Assembly (NCBI RefSeq): GCF_009674665.1
Contig: NZ_WKJD01000012.1
Coordinates: 1-64,000, forward strand
Direction of reading: 5' to 3'
Length of the DNA stretch: 64,000 nt
DNA from: Agromyces kandeliae
GTDB lineage: Bacteria > Actinomycetota > Actinomycetes > Actinomycetales > Microbacteriaceae
Part shown: positions 18,923 through 26,916 of the stretch, one piece after another
Layout: each line of letters begins with the position of its first letter
How positions within the stretch are numbered: position 1 is the stretch's first letter
Notes under the pieces: generated by a model
The model's input: only the letters and a program-made list of their open reading frames with translations
Databases searched by the model: none
What the model was told of the DNA's origin: nothing
Program-made: the position numbers and the translations under genes

Positions 18923-19615
18923 TCACGGGCGTGCGTGCCGCCTCGCCCATTCGTGCATGACGATCGCCGCCGCCGCGCTCGCGTTGATGGATCGGGTCGA
19001 CCCGTACTGCGTGATCTCGACCACGCGATCGGCGGCGGCCAGCGCCTCCTCGCTCAGGCCGGGACCCTCCTGCCCGAAGAGCAGCATGCACCGCTCCGGC
19101 AGCTCCACGAGATCGACGGGCTGCGAGCCCTCGACGTTGTCGACGGCGATGATCGGCAGCCCCTCGGCCTCCGCCCACGCGGTGAAGTCGGAGACGTCCG
19201 GATGGTGCATGAGGTGCTGGTACCGATCGGTGACCATCGCCCCGCGTCGGTTCCACCGGCGACGGCCGATGATGTGCACGGTCTCGGCGGCGAAGGCGTT
19301 CGCCGTCCGCACGATGGAGCCGATGTTGAGGTCGTGCTGCCAGTTCTCGATCGCGACGTGGAAGGGGTGCCGCCGGGTGTCGAGGTCTGCGACGATCGCC
19401 TCCAGCGACCAGTAGCGGTAGCGGTCCACGACGTTCCGGCGGTCGCCGTGCTCGAGCAGTTCGGGGTCGTAGCGCGGATCGTCGGGCCAGGCCGCGCGAC
19501 CGCCGGCCCAGGGGCCGACCCCGTGCAGCGGCAGTTGGGGCTCCTCGCGCGGCGCCTCGTCGTCCGCGCCGGGCGCGCCGGGCGCGGCAGCGCCATCCGC
19601 TCGCTCTTCGACCAC
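18923..19615 (-). CDS. SpoU/TrmH-family RNA 2'-O-methyltransferase
   Basis: The 230-residue protein has a charged, proline-rich N-terminal extension (about residues 1-60) and a SPOUT knot domain with its three motifs: NIGSIVRTANAF, LLFGQEGPGLS and YGSTRSINASAAAAIVMHEW. It would transfer methyl from S-adenosylmethionine to a ribose 2'-OH in tRNA or rRNA. The exact target is not set by the sequence. The start is GTG 19615, 6 bases after TAGCGT (19627-19622). It is divergent from the manganese importer, with 90 bases between the starts. Confidence 0.87.
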   Translation of the reverse strand: MVEERADGAAAPGAPGADDEAPREEPQLPLHGVGPWAGGRAAWPDDPRYDPELLEHGDRRNVVDRYRYWSLEAIVADLDTRRHPFHVAIENWQHDLNIGSIVRTANAFAAETVHIIGRRRWNRRGAMVTDRYQHLMHHPDVSDFTAWAEAEGLPIIAVDNVEGSQPVDLVELPERCMLLFGQEGPGLSEEALAAADRVVEITQYGSTRSINASAAAAIVMHEWARRHARP

Positions 19616-19671
19616 GCGACCACGCTAGCCGCAGGCGCACCCGAGCGCCGTGGCGCGTGAGCCCGAGGTGC

Positions 19672-19687
19672 TTTCGGGTCACCGAAA
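19672..19687 (+). promoter_or_regulatory. metal-regulator operator 1 (16-bp palindrome)
   Basis: TTTCGGGTCACCGAAA has perfect 6-bp arms around a 4-base centre. It covers the expected -35 position of the mntA promoter (-10 TACGAT at 19694-19699). A second copy with identical arms lies 27 bases downstream. The downstream gene set encodes a manganese-type importer and a DtxR-family regulator, which makes MntR the likely ligand. Confidence 0.7.
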
Positions 19688-19698
19688 AGACGCTACGA

Positions 19699-19714
19699 TT
19701 TCGGTATGCCGAAA
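19699..19714 (+). promoter_or_regulatory. metal-regulator operator 2 (16-bp palindrome over the start codon)
   Basis: TTTCGGTATGCCGAAA has the same 6-bp arms as operator 1. It runs from the last base of the -10 box through the mntA ATG (19706-19708). A bound dimer would cover the transcription start and the first codons of a leaderless message. Two sites 27 bases apart suggest binding of two dimers. Confidence 0.7.
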
Positions 19715-20623
19715 CGTGTCGCCGTCGCCACGACCCTGACCGCCGCCGCCCTCGCGCTGAGCGGGTGCTCCGGCCTGCCGGCGAACGGCGAGGACGACGG
19801 TCGACCCGTCGTGCTCACGACGTTCACGGTGCTCGCCGACATCGCCGACGAGGTGGCCGGCGGCCACCTGCGCGTCGAGTCCATCACCAAGGTCGGCGCC
19901 GAGATCCACGGCTACGAGCCGACGCCCGGCGACCTGCGACGCGCATCCCGGGCCGACCTCATCCTCGACAACGGGCTGAACCTCGAGGCGTGGTTCGAAC
20001 GGTTCGTCGCAGACCTCGACGTGCCGCACGTGGTCGTCAGCGAGGGCGTCGAGGTCATGTCGATCGCCGACGGCGAGGCCGAGGGCCTGCCCAATCCCCA
20101 CGCCTGGATGTCGGCGCTCAACACCCAGGTCTACGTCGACAACATGGTCGACGCCTTCTCCGAGCTCGACCCCGCGCACGCGGCGGACTTCGCCGCCAAC
20201 GGCGAGGCCTACCGGGCGGAGCTCCAGACCGTGCACGACGAGATGATCGCCGAGCTCTCGGCGCTGCCGCCGAACGAGCGCGCGCTCGTGACCTGCGAGG
20301 GCGCCTTCTCCTACCTCGCACGAGACGCCGGACTCACCGAGCAATACCTCTGGGCCGTGAACGCCGAGCAGCAGGCGACGCCGCAGCAGGTCGCCGCGAC
20401 GATCGAGTTCATCGACGACCAGGGCGTCCCCGCGGTGTTCTGCGAGTCGACCGTCTCCGACGAGGCCATGCAGCAGGTGGTCGAGGCGACGGATGCCGCG
20501 TTCGGCGGCGTCCTCTACGTGGACTCGCTCTCGGAGCCCGACGGCCCGGTGCCCACCTACCTCGACCTGCTCCGCCACGACGCGGACGTCATCACCGAGG
20601 CGCTCACCGGGGGCGCGCGATGA
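19706..20623 (+). CDS. mntA: manganese/zinc ABC importer, substrate-binding lipoprotein
   Basis: This 305-residue lipoprotein has a signal ending in the lipobox LALSGC (Cys21) and belongs to the cluster A-I metal-binding family. Candidate metal ligands are His68 (IHGYEPTP), His132 (NPHAWMS), Glu198 (CEGAFSYLA) and Asp273 (VDSLSEPDG). Glu rather than His at the third position, and the lack of a His-rich loop, favour manganese over zinc. The start ATG lies 6 bases after TACGAT, inside a regulator palindrome. The stop overlaps the ATPase start (ATGA). Confidence 0.87.
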   Translation: MPKRVAVATTLTAAALALSGCSGLPANGEDDGRPVVLTTFTVLADIADEVAGGHLRVESITKVGAEIHGYEPTPGDLRRASRADLILDNGLNLEAWFERFVADLDVPHVVVSEGVEVMSIADGEAEGLPNPHAWMSALNTQVYVDNMVDAFSELDPAHAADFAANGEAYRAELQTVHDEMIAELSALPPNERALVTCEGAFSYLARDAGLTEQYLWAVNAEQQATPQQVAATIEFIDDQGVPAVFCESTVSDEAMQQVVEATDAAFGGVLYVDSLSEPDGPVPTYLDLLRHDADVITEALTGGAR

Positions 20624-21408
20624 GCGGCCCCGCGACATCCGCCCGCCGCCCGGAGACGGGCGAGGCCGCGCTCGACGTGCACGGGATCACCGTGCACTAC
20701 GGCGACGTGCTCGCACTCGACGACGTGAGCCTGACGCTCCGCCGCGGCACGATCTGCGGACTCGTCGGCATGAACGGCTCCGGCAAGTCGACGCTCTTCA
20801 AGGCGATCATGGGCAACGTCCGCCCCGACCGCGGGACCGTCTCGATCGGCGGGAGGCCGCCGCGCCAGGCGCGGAGGGCGGGCGTCGTCGGCTACGTGCC
20901 GCAGAGCGAGGACGTCGACTGGTCGTTCCCACTCAGCGTGCACGACGTCGTGATGATGGGCCGGTACGGGTTCCAGGGGTTCACGAGGCGGCCCCGGCGC
21001 GCCGACCGCGAGGCCGTCGCCGAGGCGCTCGATCGCGTCGAGCTCGCCGACCTGGCCGACCGCCGCATCGGCGCGCTCTCCGGCGGGCAGCGCAAGCGCG
21101 CCTTCGTCGCCCGCGGCCTCGCGCAGGGGGCCGACCTGCTCCTGCTCGACGAGCCGTTCGCGGGCGTCGACAAGCGCAGCGAGGCGACCATCACCGACCT
21201 GCTGCGCGAGCTCGCGGACGGTGGCGCGACCGTGCTCGTGTCCTCCCACGACCTCGAGGCGCTGCCCCGCCTCGCCGACGAGGCGATCCTCCTCCTGCGA
21301 CGCGTGCTGCTCCACGGCACGCCGGCCGAGGCGCTGCAGCCGGAGCAGCTCGCCCGCGCGTTCGGGCTCGACCTCGCGACGCGACGACCGACCGACGGAG
21401 GCGACTGA
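20620..21408 (+). CDS. mntB: manganese/zinc ABC importer, ATP-binding protein
   Basis: The 262-residue ATPase has Walker A GMNGSGKST, Q-loop VPQSEDVDWSFP (the DVDW variant typical of metal importers), signature LSGGQRKRAF, Walker B LLLLDEPFAGVD and the switch His in VSSHD. It powers metal import with the lipoprotein upstream and the permease downstream. The ATG overlaps the lipoprotein stop (ATGA). GGAGG near its end serves the permease gene, two bases after its stop. Confidence 0.92.
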   Translation: MSGPATSARRPETGEAALDVHGITVHYGDVLALDDVSLTLRRGTICGLVGMNGSGKSTLFKAIMGNVRPDRGTVSIGGRPPRQARRAGVVGYVPQSEDVDWSFPLSVHDVVMMGRYGFQGFTRRPRRADREAVAEALDRVELADLADRRIGALSGGQRKRAFVARGLAQGADLLLLDEPFAGVDKRSEATITDLLRELADGGATVLVSSHDLEALPRLADEAILLLRRVLLHGTPAEALQPEQLARAFGLDLATRRPTDGGD

Positions 21409-21409
21409 G

Positions 21410-22306
21410 ATGCTGCTCGACCTGCTGCTCGAGCCGCTCGGCTACGACTTCATGCAGCGCGCCTTCCTCGTCACGATCACCGCCGCGATCGTGTGCGGCG
21501 TGCTCAGCTGCTGGCTCGTGCTCATCGGGTGGTCGCTCATGGGCGACGCGGTCTCGCACGCGGTCCTGCCCGGCGTCGTGATCGCCTACCTGCTGGGCAC
21601 GCCCTTCGCGGTCGGCGCGCTCGTGTTCGGCCTCGGGGCGGTCGCGCTGATCTTCCTCGTCCGCTCGACGAGCCGCGTCAAGGAGGACGCCGCGATCGGC
21701 GTCGTGTTCACGACGCTCTTCGCGCTCGGCCTGGTGCTCATCTCGGTCGTGCCGAGCCAGACCGACCTCGGGCACATCCTGTTCGGCAACCTGCTCGGGG
21801 TGAGCGCGGCCGACCTGGTGCAGGTGCTCGTGCTCGGCGCGTTCACGCTCGTCGTCCTCGTGCTCAAGCGCCGCGACCTCACGCTGTACGCGTTCGACCC
21901 GACGCACGCCCACGCGATCGGGCTCAACCCGAAGGTCCTCGGCGCGCTGCTGCTCGGGCTCCTCGCACTCACGGTCGTGGTGGCGCTGCAGGCCGTCGGC
22001 GTCGTGCTCGTCGTCGCCATGGTCATCATCCCGGGGGCGACGGCGTACCTGCTCACCGACCGCTTCGCACGGATGCTCGTGATCTCGCCGGCCATCGCCG
22101 CGGCGTGCGCGATCATCGGCATCTACGCCAGCTACTACCTCGACGCGGCGTCCGGCGGCATGGTCGTGCTGACGATGGGGGTCGTGTTCGCGCTCGTCTA
22201 CCTCTTCGCACCGCGGCACGGCGTCATCGGCCGGAGCCTGGCCGCCGCCCGCCGCCGACGGGCGAGCGCGGCGAGGACCGCCCAGGCCGAGCGCCAGCCC
22301 GCCTGA
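21410..22306 (+). CDS. mntC: manganese/zinc ABC importer, permease
   Basis: This 298-residue membrane protein has about eight hydrophobic segments. It carries the ABC-3 family pattern GDAVSHAVLPGVVIAYLLG, plus KEDAAIGVVFTTLFALG and MVIIPGATAYLLTDR. It forms the channel of the metal importer. The ATG at 21410 follows GGAGG and lies one base past the ATPase stop. The C-terminus is a short Arg/Ala tail. The next gene, mntR, has its own promoter. Confidence 0.92.
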   Translation: MLLDLLLEPLGYDFMQRAFLVTITAAIVCGVLSCWLVLIGWSLMGDAVSHAVLPGVVIAYLLGTPFAVGALVFGLGAVALIFLVRSTSRVKEDAAIGVVFTTLFALGLVLISVVPSQTDLGHILFGNLLGVSAADLVQVLVLGAFTLVVLVLKRRDLTLYAFDPTHAHAIGLNPKVLGALLLGLLALTVVVALQAVGVVLVVAMVIIPGATAYLLTDRFARMLVISPAIAAACAIIGIYASYYLDAASGGMVVLTMGVVFALVYLFAPRHGVIGRSLAAARRRRASAARTAQAERQPA

Positions 22307-22339
22307 CGCGCCGAGCCGACGCGGGTAGGGTTGGGGCCG

Positions 22340-22999
22340 ATGCCCGCGACCAGCAGCCCTGCCGTCGAGGATTACCTCAAGACGATCTACGGCCACACCG
22401 AGTGGCAGCCCGACGCGATCACGCCGTCCGGGCTCGCGGCGGCGCTCGGCATCGCCCCCTCGTCCGTCACCGAGATGGTGAAGAAGATGGCCGCGCAGGG
22501 CCTCGTGCAGCACGTGCCCTACGGCGCCATCCGCCTCACCGACGACGGCCGCGCCCGGGCGCTCGCCGTGGTCCGCCGCCACCGCCTCATCGAGACCTGG
22601 CTCGTCCGCGAGATGGGCTACGCGTGGGACGAGGTGCACGACGAGGCCGAGGTGCTCGAGCACGCGGTCTCCGACCGGCTCCTCGAGGCGATCGACGCCC
22701 GGCTCGGCCGGCCCGAGCGCGATCCGCACGGCGACGCCATTCCCCGCGCCGACGGCACGCTCGTGAGCGAGCCCGCCGTGCGCCTCGACGAGGCGGCCAC
22801 GGGACACGCGGGCCGGGTCATCCGCATCAGCGATCGCGACCCGGCTGTGCTTCGCGAACTCGAGACGGCCGGGGTCGGCCCGGGCAGCGAACTCCGGGTG
22901 ACGGATGCCTCGGCACCCGCCGCCGTCGGCGTCGCGCTCGACGGGGTCGACCACGCCATCCCGCGCACTGCGGCGGCCGGCATCTGGATCACCGCCTGA
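22340..22999 (+). CDS. mntR: DtxR/MntR-family metal-dependent regulator
   Basis: This 219-residue regulator has an N-terminal winged helix (about 1-65: VEDYLKTIYGHTEW, TPSGLAAALGIAPSSVTEMVKKMAAQGLV), a dimerisation and metal domain (about 70-140: RRHRLIETWLVREMGYAWDEVHDEAEVLEHAVSD, rich in His, Glu and Cys-less) and a C-terminal FeoA/SH3-like domain (about 150-219). The sequence EVHDEAEVLEHAVS supplies metal ligands. The start ATG follows TAGGGT by 8 bases. Its place after the importer makes it the probable regulator of the twin palindromes at 19672-19714. Confidence 0.88.
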   Translation: MPATSSPAVEDYLKTIYGHTEWQPDAITPSGLAAALGIAPSSVTEMVKKMAAQGLVQHVPYGAIRLTDDGRARALAVVRRHRLIETWLVREMGYAWDEVHDEAEVLEHAVSDRLLEAIDARLGRPERDPHGDAIPRADGTLVSEPAVRLDEAATGHAGRVIRISDRDPAVLRELETAGVGPGSELRVTDASAPAAVGVALDGVDHAIPRTAAAGIWITA

Positions 23000-23051
23000 G
23001 CAGTCGCTGAACCCCCTCCCGCACGCGCCTTCCGTCGGCGAGGATGGGGGG

Positions 23052-24695
23052 ATGGGCGGTGCCGGCGAGAAGATCACCCCGGAACTCACTGACGCGCAGT
23101 GGTCGCGACTCAGACGCTACGGCGTGCCGCAGGACGTCGCCGAGGGCGACGTCCTCTTCGCGGCCGGCGACCGGTCGTACGACCTGATCCTCGTCGAGAC
23201 CGGCGAGGTGGAGGTCGTCCGCGAGGCGCTGTGGTGGACCGAGGAGACGCAGCTCGCGCGCCTCGGCCCCCGCACGTTCGTCGGCGAGCTCGGCCTGCTG
23301 AACGGGCAGCGCGCGTTCCTCACCGCGCGCGTCATCGAGCCCGGGCGGGTGCTTCGCATCGACCACGACGCGCTGCAGAGGATGATGGCCGAGGACGACG
23401 AGCTCTGCGACCTCATGCTTCGGACGCTCTGGGCCCGCCGCGAGCTGCTCCGGCACGGCCCGGCAGCGTGGACGCTGAAGCTCGTCGGCTCCCAGTCGCA
23501 GGAATCGCAGGCCCTCCGCCGCTACGCCGAGCGGCTCGAACTCGTGCACACGTGGATCGACGTCGACGACCCCGAGCTCTCCCACGACATCTGGTCGCAC
23601 GGCTACACGCGCGACGACCTGCCCGTCGCCATCGTGCAGGGCGAGATCGTCCGCAACGCCACGCCGGGCCAGGTCGCCGAGATGCTGGGACTCGCCTACG
23701 CCTCGGAGGACGACACGGAGTTCGACCTCGCGGTCGTCGGCGCCGGGCCCGCGGGCCTCGCCGCGGCGATCTACGGCGCCTCGGAGGGGCTCCGCACCGT
23801 GCTGCTCGACGCCGTCGCGCCGGGCGGCCAGTCGGCGACGACGTCGCGCATCGAGAACTACCTCGGCTTCCCGTTCGGCGTGAGCGGCGACGCGCTGACC
23901 TCGCAGGCCTCGCTCCAGGCGTTCAAGTTCGGCGTGCGCATCGCGGCGCCGTGCCCGGTCGTGAAGCTCGATGCCGAGGCCGGCGTGCACCGACTGCTGC
24001 TCGCCGACGGCGCGATCGTCCGGGCACGGGCGGTCGTGGTCACCACCGGCGTCGCGTACCGCGGCCTCCCGATCGCCCGATGGGACGAGTTCGAGGGGGC
24101 GGGCATCCACCACGCTGCGACGGCGCTCGAGGTCCGGCAGGCCTCCGGGTCCGACGTCGTGGTCGTCGGCGGCGCGAACTCGGCCGGGCAGGCCGCGCTC
24201 GCGCTGGCGCAGGGCGGATGCCGCGTGCGGCTCGTGGTGCGCTCCGGCGAGCTCGGCGACCGGATGTCGAGCTACCTCGTCGATCGGATCCGCGAGGACC
24301 CGCGCATCGACGTGCACACGGGCACGCAGGTGTCCGCGCTCGACGGCGACGAGACGCTCGCGCGCGTGACGCTCACCGGCGCCGTCGACGAGACGGTCGA
24401 CTGCCGGGCGCTGTTCTGCTTCATCGGCGCGGTCCCCGCCACCGACTGGCTCGCCGACCTCGAGCGCGACGACGACGGCTTCGTCCGCACCGGTGCCGAC
24501 GTGCTCGCCCTCGGCGACGCGTGGCGCACGGCGGGGCGGATGCCGCTGCCGTTCGAGACCTCGGTGCCACGCGTCTTCGCGGCCGGCGACGTGCGCCGCG
24601 GGTCGATGAAACGCGTCGCCGCCGCGGTCGGCGAGGGCTCGAGCGCGGTAGCGTCGGTCCATCGGGCGCTCGCCACGGCGGAGGTGTACGCATGA
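23052..24695 (+). CDS. cNMP-binding domain fused to a thioredoxin-reductase-like flavoprotein
   Basis: The 547-residue protein has a cyclic-nucleotide-type effector domain (about 1-125: EGDVLFAAGDRSYDLILVETGEVEVV, GPRTFVGELGLLNGQRAFLTARV) and a glutaredoxin-like stretch without a cysteine pair (about 140-215). A two-dinucleotide-fold reductase follows (about 225-547: VVGAGPAGLAAAIYGASEG at 228, GGQSATTSRIENYLGFP, VVVVGGANSAGQAALALAQGG, FAAGDVRRGSMKRVAAAVGEGSSAV). The CxxC redox motif of thioredoxin reductases is replaced (HHAATALE region), so electrons must go elsewhere. The start ATG 23052 is chosen from a weak -10 (GAGGAT). The stop overlaps the UBP zinc-finger gene (ATGA). Confidence 0.8.
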   Translation: MGGAGEKITPELTDAQWSRLRRYGVPQDVAEGDVLFAAGDRSYDLILVETGEVEVVREALWWTEETQLARLGPRTFVGELGLLNGQRAFLTARVIEPGRVLRIDHDALQRMMAEDDELCDLMLRTLWARRELLRHGPAAWTLKLVGSQSQESQALRRYAERLELVHTWIDVDDPELSHDIWSHGYTRDDLPVAIVQGEIVRNATPGQVAEMLGLAYASEDDTEFDLAVVGAGPAGLAAAIYGASEGLRTVLLDAVAPGGQSATTSRIENYLGFPFGVSGDALTSQASLQAFKFGVRIAAPCPVVKLDAEAGVHRLLLADGAIVRARAVVVTTGVAYRGLPIARWDEFEGAGIHHAATALEVRQASGSDVVVVGGANSAGQAALALAQGGCRVRLVVRSGELGDRMSSYLVDRIREDPRIDVHTGTQVSALDGDETLARVTLTGAVDETVDCRALFCFIGAVPATDWLADLERDDDGFVRTGADVLALGDAWRTAGRMPLPFETSVPRVFAAGDVRRGSMKRVAAAVGEGSSAVASVHRALATAEVYA

Positions 24696-25087
24696 GCCAC
24701 ACGGAGCACGGCGACGGTCGCGGCAGCGACGCCGAGGTGACCGCCGACCCGGCGCCCGAGCTCGCGCCCGCGCCATCGGGCACGGGCTGCACCGAGTGCC
24801 TCGACCTCGGGGGCTGGTGGTGGCACCTGCGGCGCTGCGTCGAATGCGGGCACATCGGGTGCTGCGACGCCTCACCCGGGCAGCACGCGCGCCGGCACGC
24901 CGAGGAGACGGGACACGTCGTCGCGGCGTCCTTCGAACCCGGCGAGGAGTGGTTCTGGGACTACGCGGCCGAGCGCGGGGCGCGGCACGTGCCCCTCGCC
25001 CCGCCGCGCTGGCGGCCGGAGGACCAGGCCTGCCCCGGTCCGAACGGCAGCGTCCCCGAGAACTGGCAGGAACTGCTCCACCCGTGA
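24692..25087 (+). CDS. UBP-type zinc-finger protein
   Basis: This 131-residue protein has a disordered acidic N-terminus (1-30) and one ZnF-UBP domain with apparent ligands Cys33, Cys36, Cys49, Cys52, Cys57/58, His65, His69 and His75. Tryptophans (GGWWWHL, WFWDYA) lie around the finger. In eukaryotes this fold grips a free C-terminal Gly-Gly of ubiquitin. In bacteria the ligand is unknown. It overlaps the flavoprotein stop by ATGA, so the two are translationally coupled and probably act together. Confidence 0.82.
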   Translation: MSHTEHGDGRGSDAEVTADPAPELAPAPSGTGCTECLDLGGWWWHLRRCVECGHIGCCDASPGQHARRHAEETGHVVAASFEPGEEWFWDYAAERGARHVPLAPPRWRPEDQACPGPNGSVPENWQELLHP

Positions 25088-25164
25088 CCCCAGCCCCGTC
25101 GAGCGTCGCGCACGCGGCATCCGCCGTTCATCGCGCTGTGATGCGCGCGGCCTAGGCTGTGCCC

Positions 25165-25962
25165 ATGGCGAAACGCGAAGAGGTCGAGGCCTGGCTCACC
25201 GACATGGACGGCGTGCTGGTGCATGAGAACCACGCCCTCCCCGGTGCGGCGGACCTGCTGCAGCAGTGGGAGGACTCCGGCACGCCCTACCTCGTGCTCA
25301 CCAACAACTCCATCTTCACGGCACGCGACCTGTCCGCGCGCCTGCGCTCGTCGGGGCTGCACGTGCCGGAGCACCGCATCTGGACGTCGGCGCTCGCGAC
25401 GGCGGACTTCCTCAAGCAGCAGGTGCCCGGTGGATCCGCGTTCGTCATCGGGGAGGCCGGCATCCTCACCGCGCTGCACGAGGCCGGCTTCATCATGACC
25501 GAGACCGACCCCGACTTCGTCGTCGTCGGCGAGACCCGCAACTACTCGTTCGATGCGATCACGAAGGCCATCCGGCTGATCGGCGCGGGCGCCCGGTTCA
25601 TCGTGACGAACCCGGATGCCACGGGGCCGAGCGCCGACGGGCCGCTGCCCGCGACCGGCGCGATCGCCGCGCTCATCACCAAGGCGACCGGACGGGAGCC
25701 GTACGTCGTCGGCAAGCCCAACCCGATGATGTTCCGCTCGGCGCTGAACAAGATCGGCGCGCACTCCGAGCACACCGCGATGATCGGCGACCGCATGGAC
25801 ACCGACATCGTGGCGGGCATCGAGGCGGGGCTGCACACCGTCCTCGTGCTCACCGGCATCAGCGACCAGCGCGAGATCGAGAAGTACCCGTTCCGGCCCG
25901 ACGAGATCCTCGACGGCGTGTTCGAGCTCGTCGCAAGCGAGCCCGTCGAGTCCGACCTGTAG
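25165..25962 (+). CDS. HAD-superfamily (NagD-like) sugar-phosphate phosphatase
   Basis: This 265-residue enzyme has the HAD motifs: DMDGVL (nucleophile Asp near residue 14), LTNNS, KPNPMMF (Lys) and IGDRMDTDI. A C2-type cap between motifs II and III is typical of the NagD/phosphoglycolate phosphatase group. It would hydrolyse a small sugar phosphate or nucleotide in the cytosol. The start is ATG 25165, 6 bases after TAGGCT (25153-25158). A GTG six bases upstream touches the -10 box and is rejected. Confidence 0.9.
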   Translation: MAKREEVEAWLTDMDGVLVHENHALPGAADLLQQWEDSGTPYLVLTNNSIFTARDLSARLRSSGLHVPEHRIWTSALATADFLKQQVPGGSAFVIGEAGILTALHEAGFIMTETDPDFVVVGETRNYSFDAITKAIRLIGAGARFIVTNPDATGPSADGPLPATGAIAALITKATGREPYVVGKPNPMMFRSALNKIGAHSEHTAMIGDRMDTDIVAGIEAGLHTVLVLTGISDQREIEKYPFRPDEILDGVFELVASEPVESDL

Positions 25963-25966
25963 GCGG

Positions 25967-26674
25967 TCAGGCGAGGTCGATCTCGCGGCGACGGTCCCAC
26001 GGCTCGGTCCACGCGAGCGCCTCGAACATCACGTCGAGCACCATCGCCGTGAAGCCCCAGACCAGCCGGTCGGCGCCGCCCGACGTGACGAGGAAGCCGG
26101 GCCCGCGCCACTCCTCGCCGTCGCGGCGGAGCACCGTCGTCCGCCGGTTCTCCGGGTCGAGCAGGTCGGCGACCGGGGTCCGGAACACGGCCGACGACTC
26201 GGCGACGTCGACGGCGTGCACCGGGCTCGGCTGCGCCCACCACCCGAGCACCGGGGTCACCAGGTGGCGCGAGTAGGCGAGCGGGATGGGATCCAACTCG
26301 CCGAGCACCTCGACCCCCGTCGGGTCGAGCCCCGTCTCCTCGCGCGCCTCGCGGAGCGCCGCGGCGACGATGTCGGCGTCGCCGGGCTCCACGCGTCCGC
26401 CGGGGAACGCGATCTGCCCCGCATGGGAGCGCAGCGTGTCGGCGCGCGCGAGCAGCAGCACGTCGAGGTCGCGGGAGACGGCCGCGGCCTGCGCCTCGTG
26501 GTCGCTCGGCAGGCCGTCGAGCACGCCGAAGAGCACCAGGACCGCCGCCGCACGGGCGGCCTCGGGGTCGAGCGGCGGCCGAGCCGACCGCCAGAGCTCG
26601 CGCAGCTCCTCGTCGCCGACGAGCGCGGTCAGCTGCGTGCGCGCCGATCGGATCGCGCCGTCGCGAGAGGTCAC
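25967..26674 (-). CDS. Nudix hydrolase, coenzyme A pyrophosphatase type
   Basis: The 235-residue protein carries the coenzyme A diphosphatase signature LRSHAGQIAFPGG directly before a Nudix box (GRVEPGDADI...REAREETGLD). It would cleave CoA or its derivatives to phosphopantetheine and 3',5'-ADP. The start is GTG 26674, 6 bases after TACGCT (26686-26681). It converges on the HAD gene with a 4-base gap. Confidence 0.86.
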   Translation of the reverse strand: MTSRDGAIRSARTQLTALVGDEELRELWRSARPPLDPEAARAAAVLVLFGVLDGLPSDHEAQAAAVSRDLDVLLLARADTLRSHAGQIAFPGGRVEPGDADIVAAALREAREETGLDPTGVEVLGELDPIPLAYSRHLVTPVLGWWAQPSPVHAVDVAESSAVFRTPVADLLDPENRRTTVLRRDGEEWRGPGFLVTSGGADRLVWGFTAMVLDVMFEALAWTEPWDRRREIDLA

Positions 26675-26702
26675 CCGACGAGCGTAGCCCGGGTCGTCGT
26701 GG

Positions 26703-26906
26703 TCAGCGCGACCGGTCGTCGTCGGCCGACCCGTTCGGGGGCGGATCGGACGGCGGATCGCCGGGGGAGTCGTCGCCCGACGCCTCCGCGTCGACCTGCT
26801 CCTCGTCGCGCGGCCGGCGCGACCACCGGCTCTCGTGGAAGAAGACCTGCGTCACGATCACGAGCCCGACGATGACGATGCCGGCCACCCAGAACGTCCA
26901 GTCCAT
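26703..26906 (-). CDS. small single-pass membrane protein
   Basis: This 67-residue protein begins MDWTFWVAGIVIVGLVIVTQVFF, one membrane helix from the N-terminus. A positively charged turn (SRWSRRPRDEE) and an acidic, proline-rich tail (SPGDPPSDPPPNGS) follow. The topology is probably N-out with a cytosolic tail. It starts 10 bases after the nucleoside hydrolase stop and closes the pyrE-led operon. It is not recognised. Confidence 0.65.
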   Translation of the reverse strand: MDWTFWVAGIVIVGLVIVTQVFFHESRWSRRPRDEEQVDAEASGDDSPGDPPSDPPPNGSADDDRSR

Positions 26907-26916
26907 GCGCGCCCCC

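Noticed and set aside
22989-24875. Long open frame antisense to the flavoprotein gene
   Set aside because: Arg/Ala/His-rich shadow with no start signals; the + strand flavoprotein has both dinucleotide folds.
24692-25087. UBP zinc finger as evidence of a complete ubiquitin-like conjugation system
   Set aside because: No E1-, E2- or JAB-like protein and no ubiquitin-like modifier is encoded nearby; only the finger is present.
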